Assembly: GCF_002979455.1 (NCBI RefSeq)
Contig: NZ_PCOU01000002.1
Coordinates: 62,001 to 126,000 of the forward strand
DNA: 64,000 nucleotides
Origin: Chryseobacterium sp. MYb7
Lineage (GTDB): Bacteria > Bacteroidota > Bacteroidia > Flavobacteriales > Weeksellaceae
Direction: 5' to 3'
A program made the position numbers and the translations under genes. Shown here piece after piece: positions 15,987 to 26,128 of this stretch (the first letter of the stretch is position 1; each line of letters starts with the position of its first letter). A model generated the notes under the pieces. That model searched no databases. It saw only the letters and a program-made list of their open reading frames with translations, and had not been told where the DNA came from.

Positions 15987-17006
15987 ATGAAAAAAATAGT
16001 AATCGGAATTGTTCTTTTTCATTCCCTGTTATCGTATGCACAGAAGGATGATAAGACAATCGTTCTTTCTGAAATTACAGAAAAAGTAAAGCGTTATTAT
16101 ATCGATAAAGAAGCTTACAAAAAAGTAGATTCTTCATTTCAAAGCGACCTTAAAAAAGGAGTATTTAATAAGCTGAATAAAAATGATTTTGCAGCGCTTC
16201 TTGCTAAGAAACTGAGATCGGATGTAAAAGACTACCATTTTTCTTTCAGATATCTGGAAAACTATAGCCCTGAAAAGGTAGTTGATGAGAAAGAAAAGGA
16301 GAAGCTGCATGATTTTCACAACAGTCTTGAGAATTTTGGTTTTGAAAGTGTTCAGCGATTGGAGGGCAATATAGGATACATTAATTATAAAGGCTTTGCT
16401 TCATCAAAGTCCAGCGCGGCTACATTGTCTGCTGCCATGAATTTTGTTGCCAATACGAGCGCCTTGATCATTGATCTCAGAGAAAATCAAGGGGGAGATA
16501 ATGAAATGCTTCTCCTGTTCTGCAGTTATTTTTTTGATAAAAAAACAGACCTTTATACCACCTACTTCAGACATAATGACAGCACTGTAGTAAACAGCAC
16601 ACAATCTGATGTTTTGGGGGCAAAATATCTCCATAAAAAAATCTATATCCTTACCAGCAAAAGTACTTTTTCTGCAGCAGAAGCGCTTGCTTATTTTTTG
16701 CAGCAACATAAACTGGCTGAAGTAATAGGTGAGAAAACACCTGGAGCAGCCAATCCGGTAGATCATTTTGTTATTCAAAATCAATATCTGTTACTTGTTC
16801 CGACAGGAAAAGTAAGTTCTTTGGTCAATCAGAAAAACTGGGAACATATCGGTATAAGCCCTGATCAGGAGGTAAAAGCCAAAGATGCTTTAAAAGCGGC
16901 TCATAGTAAAATTTTAAAAAATATTGTAAAAACAGAAACAAAAACAGAGCTAAGCCCAGCTGAAATAAAAAAGCTTGTTCATCAATTAGAACAAGAGATT
17001 AATTGA
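15987..17006 (+). CDS. S41-family peptidase (C-terminal processing peptidase-like)
   Basis: The 339-residue exported protein has a signal peptide ending SYAQ. It lacks a PDZ domain. The N-terminal helical part (residues about 20-125) is followed by the S41 core: GNIGYINYKGF, 'ALIIDLRENQGG', then 'IYILTSKSTFSAAEALAYF' with the nucleophile Ser of the STFSAAE motif, and 'EKTPGAA'. This is typical of the interphotoreceptor-retinoid-binding-protein-like branch. The C-terminus is Lys/Glu-rich. It is likely periplasmic and co-transcribed with the serine hydrolase upstream. Confidence 0.88.
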   Translation: MKKIVIGIVLFHSLLSYAQKDDKTIVLSEITEKVKRYYIDKEAYKKVDSSFQSDLKKGVFNKLNKNDFAALLAKKLRSDVKDYHFSFRYLENYSPEKVVDEKEKEKLHDFHNSLENFGFESVQRLEGNIGYINYKGFASSKSSAATLSAAMNFVANTSALIIDLRENQGGDNEMLLLFCSYFFDKKTDLYTTYFRHNDSTVVNSTQSDVLGAKYLHKKIYILTSKSTFSAAEALAYFLQQHKLAEVIGEKTPGAANPVDHFVIQNQYLLLVPTGKVSSLVNQKNWEHIGISPDQEVKAKDALKAAHSKILKNIVKTETKTELSPAEIKKLVHQLEQEIN

Positions 17007-17050
17007 AGTGACTTTTGATAGTGTGCTGTTTTTTTAGAATCTATCAATAA

Positions 17051-17084
17051 AAAGGGACAGATCTGGATTTAGACTTGTCCCTTT
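17051..17084. terminator. Bidirectional hairpin between convergent genes
   Basis: Nine-base arms AAAGGGACA and TGTCCCTTT around a 16-nt loop, with A/T-rich flanks on both sides. It lies between the plus-strand peptidase gene and the minus-strand gene ending at 17145. Confidence 0.65.
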
Positions 17085-17144
17085 ATGTGGTTAAAATAAG
17101 ATTGTTTTCAGTACCTTTTTGTAATTCTGATGGTATGAAAAAGG

Positions 17145-19544
17145 TTATTTTAAAATTTGCTGATCATAAAGAATATTGTCGTATTCATCAAAGCTTATGA
17201 TCAGGACTTTATATTGTTTTGCACTGTCATTATTAAAGAATTTAATTCTTGGAGGAACATAATCGCTGTCAAATAAATTAGGATTCCAATACAGTGTTTC
17301 TCTGGTGTCATTTTCAATTTTTTCCGGAGCGTCATCATCGATCATTTCAATAGGGAATTCCGAAGGTCTGTCATATCCTTTTATGATAGCCGAGTTATTG
17401 TTAGGAGTTTCTTTTTCAGTGCTTTTAGATTTCATATTGCCTTTCATTGTATAGATGGCTACTGCATCACCTATTAATCCTGCTCCTTTAATGATTTTTA
17501 CCATCGCAATATTGTTGATGGGAAGGTTGGAGATCATGGTAGGATCAGTTTGTACTTCATCTAAATAGAGCTTAGCCTGCTGACCACGGATATAAGGTAC
17601 ATTTACCCCTGAATTGTTTCTCTGAAACGTTAATCCGGCAGTTCTTCCCTGAAGCCAGTCTAAGATATTATTGGACCCTCCGGCATTTTGGTTTTCATTA
17701 ACGAAGTCAAATACCGTAGAATTGACAGAACTGAACATTCCGGTAGACAGTTGTTTGTCTAACTCTTCTTTCGGATCTTTCTTTTTTCCTACCAAGGCTA
17801 CTTCCTGAATCTGGATATCAGCACTTTCTTTCTTTTTAATGTTTTTCTGCGTGTTGATGGCTCTGGCAATGGCTGGAGGAAGGGTTTTGTTTTCACCAGA
17901 TTTTACTAATGTATATTTTGTGCTCGGGAAATTCCCTTTAAATGTGGTAGGATTCACTAGAGGTTCCACTGTAACGAATAAATTATCACTACTGGCATCT
18001 TTATCTTTTTCCGCGTTCACAAATAATGAAACGTTCAAAGGCTCATCAGTATTGATATTGTTCAGATAGACATATCCGTTCTGATCTGTTTGAAACTGAT
18101 TGATGGCAGGATCTCCTTTACCAGCTCTCAATACCAGGTTTACTGTGCTATTGACTAGCAGAGCATTGTTTTTAATGGGTTTTACCCTATAGGAAAGAAA
18201 CTGTTGAGAATTGTTTTTAATGGCTGGGGTAGATCCGCTAAGAACAGAATTCCAATCGAATCTTTTCCAGGTTTCAGAAATAAGCAGCGCGTCCAGTGCT
18301 TCAGTATTGGCCGTTTTAGAAAAATATTGTGCAGGACTGTCTATTTTTGAAGTAAAATCTCCTGTTAACCAAAGCCCGCTCAGTAGATTCTCATCTTCCG
18401 TATCTGGAGTGCCGTTGTCCTCTTTTACGAGAACTGTATAGTTTTTAAAATTGGATTCCGGGGAAAGATCAATGCTGTTGAAGGCTCTTGGAGTAGGTTT
18501 CAGGCTCTGACCTACTATTTCTGCTTTCTCCACCTTTAAATTGCCGGGTTTTATAAAACAAAGTCTCTTGGCAACAAGATTATCCTGCTCATCAAAAATG
18601 GCCAGCTGCAAAACAGCATTAGCTCCATTGCTTACTTTTGTAGGGATAAGACTGGATGCCTCATTGGTCAGATGATTGATATTGGCTCTGTAAGCAAGGT
18701 GGTTATTGATAATTCCGACAATTTTATAGCCCTGAAGCTGTTGTTTTAGGTTAACGCCCTTCAATGTATATTTAACACCTTCCTTAGAGCTGCTGACTTC
18801 TACACTAAGGCCGCTGTCTGCAGCCTGCGGCAGGTCGATTGTCTGGATTTTTCCGGAATTATCCTGAATGACAGCCTGGTATTTTTTTCCTGATGTTGCA
18901 GTGAATGTAAAAGAGGCTACATTTTTATCAAAAGATTTAAATGTAGCGACAGGAGTTTTAGGATTTTGGATATCTATTACTTTTCCGGACCAGTTATCCG
19001 GGAGAGAAGTGTTGCTGGATAACCTTACAGCAAATTTCGTGGGCATACCATTAATGAAAGTTCCTCCTTCAGGAAAAGCTTTTGCAGACCAGTCAGAACT
19101 TTTGGAAATGACTAATGATTGCTTAGATTTTGGATTGTAAACCGGAAGTGTTTTGACAATTTGGAAATCTTCATTAAAATTGGTCATGTAAGGAGTATAA
19201 GCTCTTACAAAGTACACCTGCTCAGGAAGATCTTCTTTTAGTTGAAAATCTCCGCAGCCTTCACCATTGGTCAGAAGTGTTGTTTTCCAGTCTATTAATT
19301 TTTTATCAGCATCATACAATTCAACAAATAGGGTAGTAGATAATGCAGAACGGTTATAGCCATCAAATACAAAACTTTTAAACCAAATCTTGTCACCTGC
19401 TGCATATTGTGATTTGTCTGTAAGTAAGTATACTTTTTCTTGTTCGTAATTGTCCTCAAGATTGGTAAGTGCTTTTTCCAGTTTAGCTTGTGCCAGTACG
19501 GGTTGTACCATGGAAAGAAGCAACACACAGAATATATTTTTCAT
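17145..19544 (-). CDS. Exported MG2-like protein with TonB-plug domain
   Basis: The 799-residue protein has a signal peptide ending VLAQA. The N-terminal part (KVYLLTDKSQYAAGDKIWFK) is the macroglobulin-like MG2 signature found in flavobacterial outer-membrane proteins. Bacterial Ig-like segments follow to about residue 540. Residues about 600-710 carry a TonB-receptor plug-like segment: NILDWLQGRTAGLTF, VPYIRGQQAKLYLDEV and INNIAMVKIIKGAG. There is no room for a 22-strand barrel, so it is not a complete transporter. The C-terminal tail is rich in acidic residues and tyrosine. A surface or periplasmic role in protein or peptide capture is inference. Confidence 0.75.
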   Translation of the reverse strand: MKNIFCVLLLSMVQPVLAQAKLEKALTNLEDNYEQEKVYLLTDKSQYAAGDKIWFKSFVFDGYNRSALSTTLFVELYDADKKLIDWKTTLLTNGEGCGDFQLKEDLPEQVYFVRAYTPYMTNFNEDFQIVKTLPVYNPKSKQSLVISKSSDWSAKAFPEGGTFINGMPTKFAVRLSSNTSLPDNWSGKVIDIQNPKTPVATFKSFDKNVASFTFTATSGKKYQAVIQDNSGKIQTIDLPQAADSGLSVEVSSSKEGVKYTLKGVNLKQQLQGYKIVGIINNHLAYRANINHLTNEASSLIPTKVSNGANAVLQLAIFDEQDNLVAKRLCFIKPGNLKVEKAEIVGQSLKPTPRAFNSIDLSPESNFKNYTVLVKEDNGTPDTEDENLLSGLWLTGDFTSKIDSPAQYFSKTANTEALDALLISETWKRFDWNSVLSGSTPAIKNNSQQFLSYRVKPIKNNALLVNSTVNLVLRAGKGDPAINQFQTDQNGYVYLNNINTDEPLNVSLFVNAEKDKDASSDNLFVTVEPLVNPTTFKGNFPSTKYTLVKSGENKTLPPAIARAINTQKNIKKKESADIQIQEVALVGKKKDPKEELDKQLSTGMFSSVNSTVFDFVNENQNAGGSNNILDWLQGRTAGLTFQRNNSGVNVPYIRGQQAKLYLDEVQTDPTMISNLPINNIAMVKIIKGAGLIGDAVAIYTMKGNMKSKSTEKETPNNNSAIIKGYDRPSEFPIEMIDDDAPEKIENDTRETLYWNPNLFDSDYVPPRIKFFNNDSAKQYKVLIISFDEYDNILYDQQILK

Positions 19545-20053
19545 AGAAATCTTAACGCATTTAATTCTGTGCTAATGTAATGATTTAAAGACTTTGAAAA
19601 TTGATATTTAACGTCTTATTTCAGAAGAAATGAATTAAGATGAGAATATTTCCTTACTATAATTTCTGCATCAGAAAATAGTATTGCCCGAAAGTGCTCA
19701 CCGTTAAATGTTGAGAGAAACAGATGTTATAAGTGTGAACTTAATGGAAACGTTTTGTGAATTAAAGTTTTAGGTTATAAAAATTAATCAATATCCGGTG
19801 AAAAAAAGTGTATTGAATGAATATTTTTATTATTTTTATAAAATAAACTAATACATGAAAATAAATGAAAAATATTTTCACATAAATATTTATGTAAATA
19901 TAATTTACTAAAAATTATCTATTTTTATTTCAATAATATATTGTATTTGCTTGTTCGTAGGCTTTTGTTTCTGTGGGTACAAAAGCAATATGTAATTGAA
20001 AATAAATACAGATAGAATTACAATTAAACATACAATCAAACCCAATCATTCTT
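19545..20053. other. Intergenic region without recognisable feature
   Basis: About 500 AT-rich bases between divergent genes. They should contain the promoters of the genes at 17145-19544 and 20054-21967, but I see no convincing -7/-33 pair, hairpin or repeat. Confidence 0.4.
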
Positions 20054-21967
20054 ATGGAAAAACCACACCAACACACACATGGCTGTACACACTGCTCTTG
20101 CAACAATCCTGTTTTGGAAGTTCTCAAAGAAGAGCTTTTCAGTGCAGAAAATCTAACAAAAATAAATCCAGGTTCAGGAAAAGCAACCCACGAAAAACCA
20201 CAAACTCTGATGGTCAGTGGAGGAATTATTCGTCCTATGATTGGCGGATCAACAGATACCGTTGAAGCCATTGGTTTTGCTGATGGAAAAGTGGTGGTAA
20301 CCGGTGAGAAAAAAGAGGTGGCAAAATATATGACGAAACACCATCCGAAACATCAAAAAAAGGAATTAACAGGAACTCAAACCTTACTTCCAGGTCTGAT
20401 AGAGCCCCATGTTCATATGGTTCCTACAGCAATGATGCATGGCTGGCTGGATCTAAGCCCTTTTGAAGGACAGAATTTAAAGGCTGTATATGATCTGAAC
20501 TCAGTTGGAGCTATCATCAATGCACACATTCCCCCTAAAGTTCTCGGAGCTGTTATCTTAGGAAGAGGGTTGGATCCGTCACTTATGCCTTTTAAGGAAA
20601 AAGACGGTAAAAAAGAACTAATAACGATCGATAATGCGGTACTTGATAGTATTAATGCTAAAACACCTATGATGTTATTAAGTGCTTCCATGCATACGCT
20701 TTATCTGAATACAATGGCATTGGAGCATGTATTCAAGAATAATTCTGACATACAGGCCGAATATAAAACCGTTGAAAAATATATTATTGAAACCAAAGGC
20801 CAGCTGCAGGAAGGCTTGCAGATGACCCCAGCATTGAAGACGGTAAAGCTGCAGATTATTGCCATGAGCATAGAGATCAATAGATATCTGACGGATCTTT
20901 TTAATACAGCCAATTCAAGAGGCGTTACTTTTATGTATGATGCCGGATTGAATAAAGGATCAGAAACACTTTTAACCAAATATTTTGAGACGCATCCTGA
21001 ATTGGTAAGAACAGGCGGAGCATATCTTTGTTCCAGCCAGGAAGATGTAGATAAACTGGATCATTATAAAGAGCCTGATCACTATAAGCCGGTATATAAT
21101 GGACATATTAAAGTGGTTTCAGATGGTTCCAATCAAGGTTTGACGGGTTATCAGAGTGCTCCTTATCTGTGTAATCCTGCCGATAATACGGGAGTATTTA
21201 ATTTCCCGCAGTCAGGTATTCCGGCGCATACGATTCCGCCAAGTTATAATACCTTAATCAATACGGTTGTAGCTGTAAAAGGATGGCCATTGATGGTTCA
21301 TGCTAATGGGGATCAGGCGGTAACATTTGCTATCAATGCTTATCAACGTACGCTTGCTCAATATAGAGGTCCGGAACTTCGCAACCGTATAGAACACTGC
21401 TCGCTTCTGACATCGGATCAAATTACCAATATGCTCCAAATGGGTGTTTCACCAAGTTTCCTTATCGGACATGTTGGCTATTGGGGATATGCTTTTAAGG
21501 AAGTGATATTCGGGGAAAAGGCACAAATGCTTGATCTTTGTGGTTCCACACTTGCTGCGGGTATGAGAATTACCCTTCACAGTGACAATGAAGTAAGTCC
21601 ATTGGGTCCTTTAAGAATGATGGAGCAATCGATTACCAGAATCATGGAAAAAAATCCGAAGGATATTGAAGTTTTAAATAGTGCCGAACGTATTACCCCT
21701 GAACAGGCTTTAATTGCTGTTACTTATGATGCTGCCTGGCAGTGTTATGCTGACAAATGGGTGGGATCGTTAAATGAAGGGTATTTTGCTGATTTTGTTA
21801 TATTGGAACAAGATCCTCTTTCATTAAATACTCCATCATTACAGTATATGAAAATGAGAGATATTCCCGTATTGGAAACATGGGTGGGTGGTATACCTGT
21901 TTATGTAAATAATAAGAGTACAGAAGAAGTAGCTGGAAAAAAAGTGTTTTTTTCAGATAACGTATAA
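20054..21967 (+). CDS. Amidohydrolase family 3 protein (YtcJ-like)
   Basis: The 637-residue cytosolic protein has the metal-dependent amidohydrolase layout. It has 'LLPGLIEPHVHM' (the HxH motif), an internal long insertion, 'MVHANGDQAV' with a metal-ligand His, 'RIEHCSLL', 'ITLHSDNEVSPLGPL' with the catalytic Asp, and the closing 'GSLNEGYFADFVIL'. The first 17 residues are Cys/His-rich (HQHTHGCTHCSC), an uncommon addition that could bind a metal. The substrate is unknown; relatives hydrolyse exocyclic amides. It is monocistronic, with a strong terminator after it. Confidence 0.88.
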   Translation: MEKPHQHTHGCTHCSCNNPVLEVLKEELFSAENLTKINPGSGKATHEKPQTLMVSGGIIRPMIGGSTDTVEAIGFADGKVVVTGEKKEVAKYMTKHHPKHQKKELTGTQTLLPGLIEPHVHMVPTAMMHGWLDLSPFEGQNLKAVYDLNSVGAIINAHIPPKVLGAVILGRGLDPSLMPFKEKDGKKELITIDNAVLDSINAKTPMMLLSASMHTLYLNTMALEHVFKNNSDIQAEYKTVEKYIIETKGQLQEGLQMTPALKTVKLQIIAMSIEINRYLTDLFNTANSRGVTFMYDAGLNKGSETLLTKYFETHPELVRTGGAYLCSSQEDVDKLDHYKEPDHYKPVYNGHIKVVSDGSNQGLTGYQSAPYLCNPADNTGVFNFPQSGIPAHTIPPSYNTLINTVVAVKGWPLMVHANGDQAVTFAINAYQRTLAQYRGPELRNRIEHCSLLTSDQITNMLQMGVSPSFLIGHVGYWGYAFKEVIFGEKAQMLDLCGSTLAAGMRITLHSDNEVSPLGPLRMMEQSITRIMEKNPKDIEVLNSAERITPEQALIAVTYDAAWQCYADKWVGSLNEGYFADFVILEQDPLSLNTPSLQYMKMRDIPVLETWVGGIPVYVNNKSTEEVAGKKVFFSDNV

Positions 21968-22008
21968 TTTATTTCTGAGAAGAATTAAATAGTTGCTAAT
22001 CAAACCCG

Positions 22009-22041
22009 ATCAGAGTAGATGATTTCTACTCTGATTTTTTT
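22009..22041 (+). terminator. Rho-independent terminator after the amidohydrolase gene
   Basis: The 11-bp arms ATCAGAGTAGA and TCTACTCTGAT surround a 5-nt loop and are followed by six T. Confidence 0.9.
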
Positions 22042-22110
22042 ATGGCTTTGATTGTATATGTTGTAACTCAATAAGGAAATATTTTTGAAAATATTGATCC
22101 TGAAGTTTTC

Positions 22111-24066
22111 CTAATTTTCTTTTCTTTCCAGGTTATTTTGAACAAAAGGTACCACAACCAATGGGTATTGTTCCATTTGTAAATGACTTACATCCAATCC
22201 AAAATTGATATGATCTTTTATGGATAAGTGGAGTAAATTATAATAAGATCTCATAATAAAATTCTTCCAGATAGGCATTTTGTTGTCGTAAGAAAGGAAG
22301 CTGTCCATCAATACAAATTTAAAATCACCAATTTTATTTTGCTGGTAGGCCTGCTCTAAAGAATCCATAACGTCTATCTCATTTCTTTCAATCATGTCAT
22401 TCACTACCTGTTTAAAGTAATAACCAATTCTAGGCTCTTCACGGAATCCCAAATCAAATTCTACATAATAAACATCATTTTTTATAATGGTATTAACTGA
22501 ATATTTTTGAGCATAAGGTTCATCCAAAATATTGACATGAACAAACCAGTAGATGTCTGCCCGTTTTGGCAATCCTATCTTTAATATTGAATCAATAATT
22601 GTTTTTTCAATTTTCTTTTCAGAGTTGGAAGTAGTGAGATATACCAGATTCGTAGCATATTTAGGGAGATTTTCATCCAAACTTAGCTTATTCAGCATTG
22701 GAATATAATCTGATAATTTTACAAATGGCTGAATACTGGATTTTATTTCTCTTCCTCTCCACCAGATATACATCATGGCAAATAAAGAGAATCCAATAAT
22801 TAAGGTAATCCATCCTCCTTCTTTTACTTTTTGAAGGTTTGCTGCCAAAAAGCTGATTTCGATGGCTAAAAAGATTCCTGTAATTAGGAAATTAAAAATC
22901 AGAGGAACTCTTTTTATTCTTAGATATGAATTGATCAAAATTGTACTCATCAGCATAGTCAATGTAACGCTGAGCCCAAATGCAGCTTCCATTTTAGTAC
23001 TCTCCTTAAAATGTAAAACCATACTTACGCAACCAACCATTAAAAACCAATTAATAGCCGGAATATATAATTGCCCTTTCACATTACTGGGAAACAAAAC
23101 CAGATGTTTAGGCCAGATATTGAGTCTGATTGCTTCATTGATTAAAGTAAAACAGCCGCTTATTAAAGCCTGTGAAGCAATAATAGTAGCCAATGTTGCA
23201 ATGACTAATGCAAACCAAAAAATAGATGGGGGTACTATATGGTAAAATGGACTTAAGTTTCCAACTTCTTCACCTACATGATTCATTAACCATGTTGTCT
23301 GTCCTGCATAGCTTAATATTAAAGCTACCTTGATAAAAAGCCAGCTTATTCTTATATTGTTTCTTCCACAATGTCCCATGTCACTGTATAAAGCCTCTGC
23401 ACCCGTGGTACAAAGTAAAATACTGCCTAGCAGCCAGAATCCTTTGGGCTCGTTTACTAACATTTGATAAGCGTAATAAGGATTTAAAGCTTTTAAAACA
23501 CTCCAGTTTTCACTTAAAGACATAGCTCCCAAGACTCCGATGAATCCAAACCAGATTACCATTGCCGGCCCGAAGACTTTCCCTATTTTGTCTGTTCCAA
23601 ATTGCTGAAAGATAAATAAAACAATTAAAATTCCAACAATGATGGGGACTGTATTGAATCCGGGGACAACTGCCTGAACACCTTCCACTGCAGAAGCAAC
23701 GGAAATGGGAGGGGTGATAATGCCGTCTGCCATAAGAAAAGCTCCTCCGGCCATCGCAATAAAAATGAGCCATTTTTTGCTGAATCTCCTTACCAGAGCA
23801 TAGAGTGAGAAAATTCCGCCTTCGCCTTTGTTGTCAGCCTGTAAAGTGATTAAAACATATTTAATAGTCGTTTGAAAAACAAGGGTCCAGAAAATACAAC
23901 TCAAGCTTCCAAGTGCAATGGCCTCTGTGATGATTCTGTGATGAAAAACTGCATTTAAAGTATAGAGGGGAGAGGTTCCAATGTCTCCAAATACAATGCC
24001 TATGGCAATTAAAGAACCTCCTAATGTTATTCTTTTGTGGAACTCAGAAGTATTTTGTCCAGTCAT
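22111..24066 (-). CDS. kup: Kup-family potassium uptake transporter
   Basis: The 651-residue integral membrane protein has about twelve transmembrane segments in residues 15-460 and a cytosolic C-terminal domain of about 190 residues. Hallmarks of Kup/HAK/KT: 'GIVFGDIGTSPLYT' in the first helix, 'DNKGEGGIFSLYALVRR', 'GDGIITP'-type ADGIITPPISVASAVEG, and 'EALYSDMGHCG'. It mediates proton-coupled K+ uptake at the inner membrane. It is monocistronic. Confidence 0.95.
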   Translation of the reverse strand: MTGQNTSEFHKRITLGGSLIAIGIVFGDIGTSPLYTLNAVFHHRIITEAIALGSLSCIFWTLVFQTTIKYVLITLQADNKGEGGIFSLYALVRRFSKKWLIFIAMAGGAFLMADGIITPPISVASAVEGVQAVVPGFNTVPIIVGILIVLFIFQQFGTDKIGKVFGPAMVIWFGFIGVLGAMSLSENWSVLKALNPYYAYQMLVNEPKGFWLLGSILLCTTGAEALYSDMGHCGRNNIRISWLFIKVALILSYAGQTTWLMNHVGEEVGNLSPFYHIVPPSIFWFALVIATLATIIASQALISGCFTLINEAIRLNIWPKHLVLFPSNVKGQLYIPAINWFLMVGCVSMVLHFKESTKMEAAFGLSVTLTMLMSTILINSYLRIKRVPLIFNFLITGIFLAIEISFLAANLQKVKEGGWITLIIGFSLFAMMYIWWRGREIKSSIQPFVKLSDYIPMLNKLSLDENLPKYATNLVYLTTSNSEKKIEKTIIDSILKIGLPKRADIYWFVHVNILDEPYAQKYSVNTIIKNDVYYVEFDLGFREEPRIGYYFKQVVNDMIERNEIDVMDSLEQAYQQNKIGDFKFVLMDSFLSYDNKMPIWKNFIMRSYYNLLHLSIKDHINFGLDVSHLQMEQYPLVVVPFVQNNLERKEN

Positions 24067-24248
24067 AAAATGTTTTGCTGCAAAGTAAAATAAATTTTAG
24101 AATGTATGTACAAAAACTTATTGATATTCTTTACATGTGTCAATGTAAGACATCTTAGAAATTTGGACCATCGTAATTTGAATAAAAAAGAGACAGTTGT
24201 TAAATATCTCTTTAAAGGAGTGAGACCAGATTATCTTCAAACCATTTA

Positions 24249-24791
24249 TTAAAATCGGTAGCCAATACTTAATCCGAGTTTTATAACCTGATCATGATCT
24301 GTTTTATCTGCATTGAATAGAAGTCTTCCATAAGCTGCATTGGCTTCAAAAACAAATCCTTTCTTTGTCACCAGTTTCCAGCCAAGACCTGCTCCTAATG
24401 CAAGATCATAAACATCTTTACCTTCAGTGAATGCTACGTTATCTGCTGCATATATTTTTTTACCATCAATGGAAGTGAACATTCCAAATCCTTCAACAAA
24501 AAAACCGGCAGTATATTTCTTTCCAAAATAATGTCTGTAATAGGGAGAGATGAAGTAATTCATGTCCTCATTTGCTGAATGGTTATAAACCTTAAATGCA
24601 GAAATTCCGAGTGATGAATTTTTGTTAAGAAACCGTTCATAACCTACTTCAAAAGCACCCATTAAAGGAGATAATAAATTCAGTTTAATTTCATTTTTTT
24701 TCTCATATGAATCCGCGTTGTTTTCGTTGCTTTGAGCCTTGACAGAATAAAAAGCACATAAAGTGATGATGAGTAAAAAGATTTTTTTCAT
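24249..24791 (-). CDS. Outer-membrane beta-barrel protein (DUF3575-like)
   Basis: Starting at the ATG at 24791 gives 180 residues with a signal peptide (KKIFLLIITLCAFYSVKAQ). The rest alternates amphipathic strands: EIKLNLLSPLMGAFEVGYER, YFISPYYRHYFG, GFFVEGFGMF, LALGAGLGWK and a final aromatic strand LGLSIGYRF. This is the signature of a small eight-stranded outer-membrane barrel. The ten extra residues up to 24821 precede the signal peptide and are unlikely. It lies alone between Kup and a broken AraC gene. Confidence 0.82.
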   Translation of the reverse strand: MKKIFLLIITLCAFYSVKAQSNENNADSYEKKNEIKLNLLSPLMGAFEVGYERFLNKNSSLGISAFKVYNHSANEDMNYFISPYYRHYFGKKYTAGFFVEGFGMFTSIDGKKIYAADNVAFTEGKDVYDLALGAGLGWKLVTKKGFVFEANAAYGRLLFNADKTDHDQVIKLGLSIGYRF

Positions 24792-24880
24792 AAAAAAGTT
24801 ATTTGAATTATTTAAGTGCAAAACTCAATGAATTCAAATTGGAACAGGTTTCAAAAGCTTAAAAATGGAGAAAATGGTAC

Positions 24881-26006
24881 TTATTTGAGGGCGTTTTTGT
24901 ATTCATTAGGTGTTTGGCCGGTCACTTTTTTAAAGGCTTTATAAAAAGTTGTTTTTGAAGTAAACCCAGATTCTAAGCCCATCGTCAGCAAAGTATAGTT
25001 GTCATATTCTGAATCTGATATCATTTCCTTTACTGCTTCCACCCGATATTGATTGATATAATGAGCAAAGTTGTCACCTGTTATTGTGTTTACAATTTCC
25101 TGCACTTATGCCTAGTTTTTCAGCTACTTTTTCTCTGTTTAATGTGCTGTCGGTATAAATGTGCTGTTCTTTGCAAAGAAGTTCCAGTTTTTGAAAATAA
25201 AGATTATCCACGGTAATAGACTCCTTATATTCCTGGGGTGTACTACTTTCTACAATTTGCAGATCAGGGTACGAAATAGCTGAATCTGGATTTAAAAAAT
25301 TGTAGATAGCCTCTCTGTTTTTGGCAAGTTTATATTTGTAAATGCCTATATAAGCTGTCCAATGAATGATGAATGTAGCCAATAAAGCTATGACACGCAT
25401 TGTTGAAGATATATCATAGTTAAAAAATAAGCCGGCTAGAGCGGTAATAAGCCAAACAAACAGAACAGAAGAAACAATTGTCAAAAAGGTTAGTATCCAT
25501 TTTTTTTCCTGTGAATCTTTTAAATGTCTTATCATAAAATAAGAGTAAATTGGAAGGAATGGGATGAATGTAATAGCTAAAAAAATTTGAATCAGATTCA
25601 ATATTTGGATGATAGTGATGCCGGTCTCAGAAAAAGTATAAACTCCTGCAACATGATCAAGATCGTTGATGATGTTAAGGATAGCGGAAAAAGCAAATGG
25701 GATAAAACACAAATATTTTTTTTGTTTGTATTTTCTGGTATGATCAATCCGGTTTATGATAAACAGGAATAGGAAAGCAGGCATTAGAAATACCCAATTG
25801 ATATTGTCTGTAAAATGGAGAAGAGGATAGGAGGCAAATACGTGATGAAGCTCAAAAACATAATTCAGTAAAATAATTGAAAGGGTAAATAGTAAGTATG
25901 CTAAATATTTGTTTGAATTACTGTTGAATAAGGAAGATTTTAAGATCACTAAACCTAAGATGATTCCCTGGAAAACCGCAATATTTAAAAGTGTTGTATA
26001 AATCAA
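24881..26006 (-). pseudogene. AraC-family membrane-anchored regulator, frameshifted
   Basis: The 5' frame (26006 to about 25095) encodes about seven transmembrane helices and the first HTH helices up to EKLGISAG. The frame then changes, and QEIVNTITGDNFAHYINQYR...GLESGFTSKTTFYKAFKKVTGQTPNEY follows in the second frame, ending at 24881. The junction at about 25090-25105 also seems to lack two to six residues of the usual 'LGISxGYLSQ' turn, so a small deletion is more likely than a single miscalled base. DNA binding would be lost. It is the second frameshifted AraC gene in the window. Confidence 0.75.
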
Positions 26007-26128
26007 TTTTTTATAAAAGTTGTTGTAAAGATTTGCTTTGGCTTATCCTGAGAATTATAGTTTAAATATAATTCTTTCATACGAATTGATAAAACGGATT
26101 GATATCAATACAGATGGCCGTTTATTTT

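Noticed and set aside
19996..20265. 89-aa frame before the amidohydrolase
   Set aside because: Overlaps the true N-terminus of the amidohydrolase in another frame and is Lys/Arg/Ser-rich without any motif.
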